From Ga0074130 sp035565355 (GTDB lineage: Bacteria > Pseudomonadota > Gammaproteobacteria > Burkholderiales > Rhodocyclaceae): a DNA stretch of 17,339 nt. The notes under the pieces are model-generated. The model was not told the origin of the DNA, searched no databases, and worked only from the letters and a program-made list of their open reading frames with translations. Location: positions 1-17,339 of the forward strand of contig DATMSM010000103.1 of NCBI GenBank assembly GCA_035565355.1. Reading direction: 5' to 3'. The position numbers were made by a program, and so were the translations under genes. Positions 15,739 through 17,339 of the stretch are shown one piece after another. Numbering within the stretch: the stretch's first letter is position 1; each line of letters opens with the position of its first letter.

Positions 15739-15771
15739 TACCCCCTTCCCGGGGAAGGGGGCCAGGGGGTA
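15739..15771. repeat. GC-rich inverted repeat after the oxidase-like gene
   Basis: In the 115-base convergent gap, TACCCCCT (from 15739) can pair with AGGGGGTA (ending 15771). Alternatively CCCCCTTCCC pairs with GGGAAGGGGG just after it, so two mutually exclusive folds exist. No U-run follows. It resembles the C/G-rich intergenic elements often repeated in genomes, but only one copy is in the window. Confidence 0.45.
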
Positions 15772-15774
15772 GGC

Positions 15775-16329
15775 CTACATTTTTTTGATGAGTAAAAGAC
15801 GTGAAACGTCTTTTATCATGCGCTTGGCATCCGGATTGGGCAGGTAGCGCAGTACCTGATTGCCACGATCGTCGATCAGATAGATGCGGCCAACGCTGGG
15901 TTGCGGGAAGAAGTTGATCAGTGCATCGGTGGCGCGCAGTACCTGCATGCCGGGGTGCTGCTTCAGCAGTTCGGGGTCCGGTGTAGCGCCGTCACTAAGC
16001 GCCCATGCGCGTTGCAGCCTGTCCTTGTTGAGTTCGAAAGCCAGCCACACCTGGCGCACATCGTAGAGCCGGCGTTGGCATTCGGCATCGCAATTGCCGG
16101 AGTCGAGCACCAGCAGCGTCCATTTGCTTTCGGCATGCAGGACCACTTCCTTGCCGCTGCTGTCGACAAAGCTGCCGGGAGGCAAGGGCTTCAACTCCAT
16201 CAGCTCGCCGTGGTTGAGGAATTTGGCGGGCTTCCAGACGTAGTACACGAAGAACGAAGCCGCAATGGGCAGGGCGCAGGCAGCAAAGATCAGCAGCAGG
16301 TAGAGGCGGGACTTGGTCTTTTTTTCCAT
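15775..16329 (-). CDS. Membrane-anchored thioredoxin/SCO-like protein, probable oxidase assembly factor
   Basis: A 184-residue protein with one N-terminal membrane anchor (about residues 9-30) and a periplasmic domain. It has a SCO-like CxxxC (CDAEC, Cys80-Cys84) after a WTLLVLDSGN strand, and a C-terminal VGRIYLIDDRGNQVLRYLPNPD stretch matching the 'D..G....' strand of SCO folds. Unlike the SCO protein at 12666-13247, I see no equivalent of its conserved copper-binding His, so it may handle thiols rather than bind copper. It starts one base after the SURF1 stop and is surely co-transcribed. This position in the betaproteobacterial oxidase block is normal for a poorly studied assembly-type gene. 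The function is inferred from context. Confidence 0.8.
   Translation of the reverse strand: MEKKTKSRLYLLLIFAACALPIAASFFVYYVWKPAKFLNHGELMELKPLPPGSFVDSSGKEVVLHAESKWTLLVLDSGNCDAECQRRLYDVRQVWLAFELNKDRLQRAWALSDGATPDPELLKQHPGMQVLRATDALINFFPQPSVGRIYLIDDRGNQVLRYLPNPDAKRMIKDVSRLLLIKKM
15793..15815. terminator. Perfect hairpin inside the 3' end of the SCO-like gene, possible bidirectional terminator
   Basis: TAAAAGACGT and ACGTCTTTTA form a perfect ten-base stem around a GAA loop. Its AAAA–GACGT–ACGTC–TTTT layout is symmetrical, like a short bidirectional terminator. It lies within codons about 172-179 of the minus-strand gene and could also catch the plus-strand oxidase-like transcript. The stem core is only five GC-containing pairs, so strength is uncertain. 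Confidence 0.45.
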
Positions 16330-16330
16330 A

Positions 16331-17047
16331 TCAATCGGTTTTAACTTTCCTGTTTCTGAACCAGCCCAGCAGGCCCATCACGACAGTGACGCCTGCCAGG
16401 GAAAACCAGGTGAGGGCATAGCCGCGATGACGGTCGGCATTGATGCCCGCGGCCTCCGGCGCCGCCTCGACCCGCTGCAGACCGTCTGCGCCGCCGCCCT
16501 CCTGATAGAGCAGCACGGGCTGCACCTTTAACTGGGACCAACTGGCATAGCGCTCCATGGTCAGGTTCTGCCAGACCATGCCGCTCACCACCTCACTGCT
16601 CAGTTCGATGAAACGCTTGTTCGGAATGCGCGCAATACCTTCGACGGCGACCAGGCCGGCGGGCGTTTCTATCATCGGTAATTCGCTGCGTAATTGCGGG
16701 GCACGAATCCAGCCGCGGTTGACGAGCAGATGCAAGTCACTGCCTTCGAGACGCAGGGGCGTCACCACCTCGTAACCAGCGATGCCCTGCTGCACCTTGT
16801 TGTCCAGCAGTATCGTGCGTTCGGGCAGCCACACGCCGCGCGCCTCCAGCCGGCGCAGATGTGCATGCTGAGCGTCCAGCAACTCGCCCCCCGCGTGCAG
16901 GGGGGCATCCGCGGCAGCGGCGTGAACCTCGGCCTGGATGCGGTCCTTGTAGGCCGCCCGCGCCATCTGCCATATGCCCGCGGCCACGAACAGTGCGGTG
17001 ACGGCAACGACGAGGAGGCACGCCCAGATATCCGAACGCCGGTGCAT
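16331..17047 (-). CDS. SURF1-family cytochrome oxidase assembly protein
   Basis: SURF1 proteins help insert heme A into cytochrome c oxidase subunit I. The 238-residue product starts at the ATG at 17047; a longer in-frame ORF reaches 17284, but its extra 79 residues overlap the DUF2909 gene and are charged and non-conserved. Seen: an N-terminal membrane helix (about 8-27, ending GIWQMARAAYKD), the central DNKVQQGIAGYEVVTPL and LLVNRGWI motifs, VWQNL, and a C-terminal helix starting RHRGYALTWFSLAGV. This two-helix topology with a periplasmic core is standard. It is followed after one base by the SCO-like gene. Its presence implies an aa3-type oxidase outside the window, presumably beyond the right edge. 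Confidence 0.95.
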   Translation of the reverse strand: MHRRSDIWACLLVVAVTALFVAAGIWQMARAAYKDRIQAEVHAAAADAPLHAGGELLDAQHAHLRRLEARGVWLPERTILLDNKVQQGIAGYEVVTPLRLEGSDLHLLVNRGWIRAPQLRSELPMIETPAGLVAVEGIARIPNKRFIELSSEVVSGMVWQNLTMERYASWSQLKVQPVLLYQEGGGADGLQRVEAAPEAAGINADRHRGYALTWFSLAGVTVVMGLLGWFRNRKVKTD

Positions 17048-17119
17048 CAGCGACAGCCCCCCCGAGTCTGGCAGCGAGGCCGGGAGTAGAATGAAAACTT
17101 CACTTGCAGGTGAGGCATC

Positions 17120-17314
17120 GTGCGCTATCTCGTCTTTCTGTTTCTCGCCGCAATTCTCTTCAGCCTGGGTTCGGCGCTGTTCTACATGCTGCGCAGCAAG
17201 CAGACTCATCCCAGGGTCGTATGGAGCCTCACTATACGCGTGGCCTTGTCGGTCGCGCTGTTTCTCATCCTGATGATCAGCCACAGAATGGGCTGGATCA
17301 GCGACAAACTCTGA
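17120..17314 (+). CDS. DUF2909 small twin-transmembrane protein
   Basis: A 64-residue inner-membrane protein with two hydrophobic helices (about 3-23 and 38-56) joined by a short basic loop, RSKQTHPR. It starts with GTG at 17120, supported by GGTGAGG upstream at normal spacing. Small proteins of this type lie between the cytochrome c oxidase genes and SURF1 in many betaproteobacteria, transcribed opposite to SURF1 as here, and are thought to relate to oxidase biogenesis. No biochemical function is known. The 72-base gap to SURF1 should hold divergent promoters, but I see no clear one. Confidence 0.85.
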   Translation: MRYLVFLFLAAILFSLGSALFYMLRSKQTHPRVVWSLTIRVALSVALFLILMISHRMGWISDKL

Positions 17315-17339
17315 CCCCGTCTGTTGAAAGAAATAACGC

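Noticed and set aside
17048..17284. N-terminal extension of SURF1 by 79 residues
   Set aside because: It would overlap the DUF2909 gene on the other strand, is highly charged and lies before the normal SURF1 membrane helix.

Overview
The window reads as a chromosomal core segment of a betaproteobacterium with moderately high GC. This rests on conserved gene order: lolB–TPR–mutM; fdx–coaD–rsmD–two M16 peptidases back to back with ftsY–ftsE–ftsX–rpoH; then an SCO–cyoE–(gap)–SCO-like–SURF1–DUF2909 oxidase-assembly block. Several proteins (MutM, CoaD, RpoH) can be matched by eye to E. coli orthologues. I see no tRNA, rRNA, IS element, CRISPR array or prophage. The genus cannot be told.

Layout. 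1-1957 (minus): the start of lolB, preceded by a TPR protein gene. 2005-2814 (plus): mutM. 2955-4715 (plus): a membrane diguanylate cyclase behind two tandem sigma70-type promoters and a G8 tract that fills its ribosome-binding region. 4712-8848 (minus): M16 peptidase, inactive M16 partner, rsmD, coaD and a 2[4Fe-4S] ferredoxin. 8951-12593 (plus): ftsY, ftsE, a 25-codon micro-ORF, ftsX and rpoH. A bidirectional terminator separates rpoH from the convergent SCO and cyoE genes (12666-14145, minus). 14295-15659 (plus): an unusual heme-copper oxidase subunit I-like gene. 15775-17047 (minus): a thioredoxin/SCO-like membrane protein and SURF1. 17120-17314 (plus): DUF2909.

The most striking points follow. 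(1) A perfect CIRCE element lies directly upstream of rpoH, with an exact sigmaE-type -35 next to it. This suggests that HrcA and an envelope-stress sigma factor both act on the heat-shock sigma gene. (2) The oxidase-like gene sits where I would expect heme A synthase (ctaA/COX15) in this block. It lacks the canonical active-site tyrosine and has a perfect FNR/ANR/DNR box upstream, so it may be an anaerobically or NO-controlled, NO-reductase-like enzyme. (3) A 25-codon ORF with an ideal Shine-Dalgarno is locked between ftsE and ftsX by ATGA overlaps on both sides. (4) The G8 tract at the start of the diguanylate cyclase gene is a candidate phase-variation switch.

Functionally the window joins envelope biogenesis (LolB, FtsE/FtsX, FtsY), stress control (RpoH), repair (MutM), CoA and rRNA housekeeping (CoaD, RsmD), c-di-GMP signalling, and respiratory oxidase assembly (CyoE, SCO, SURF1).
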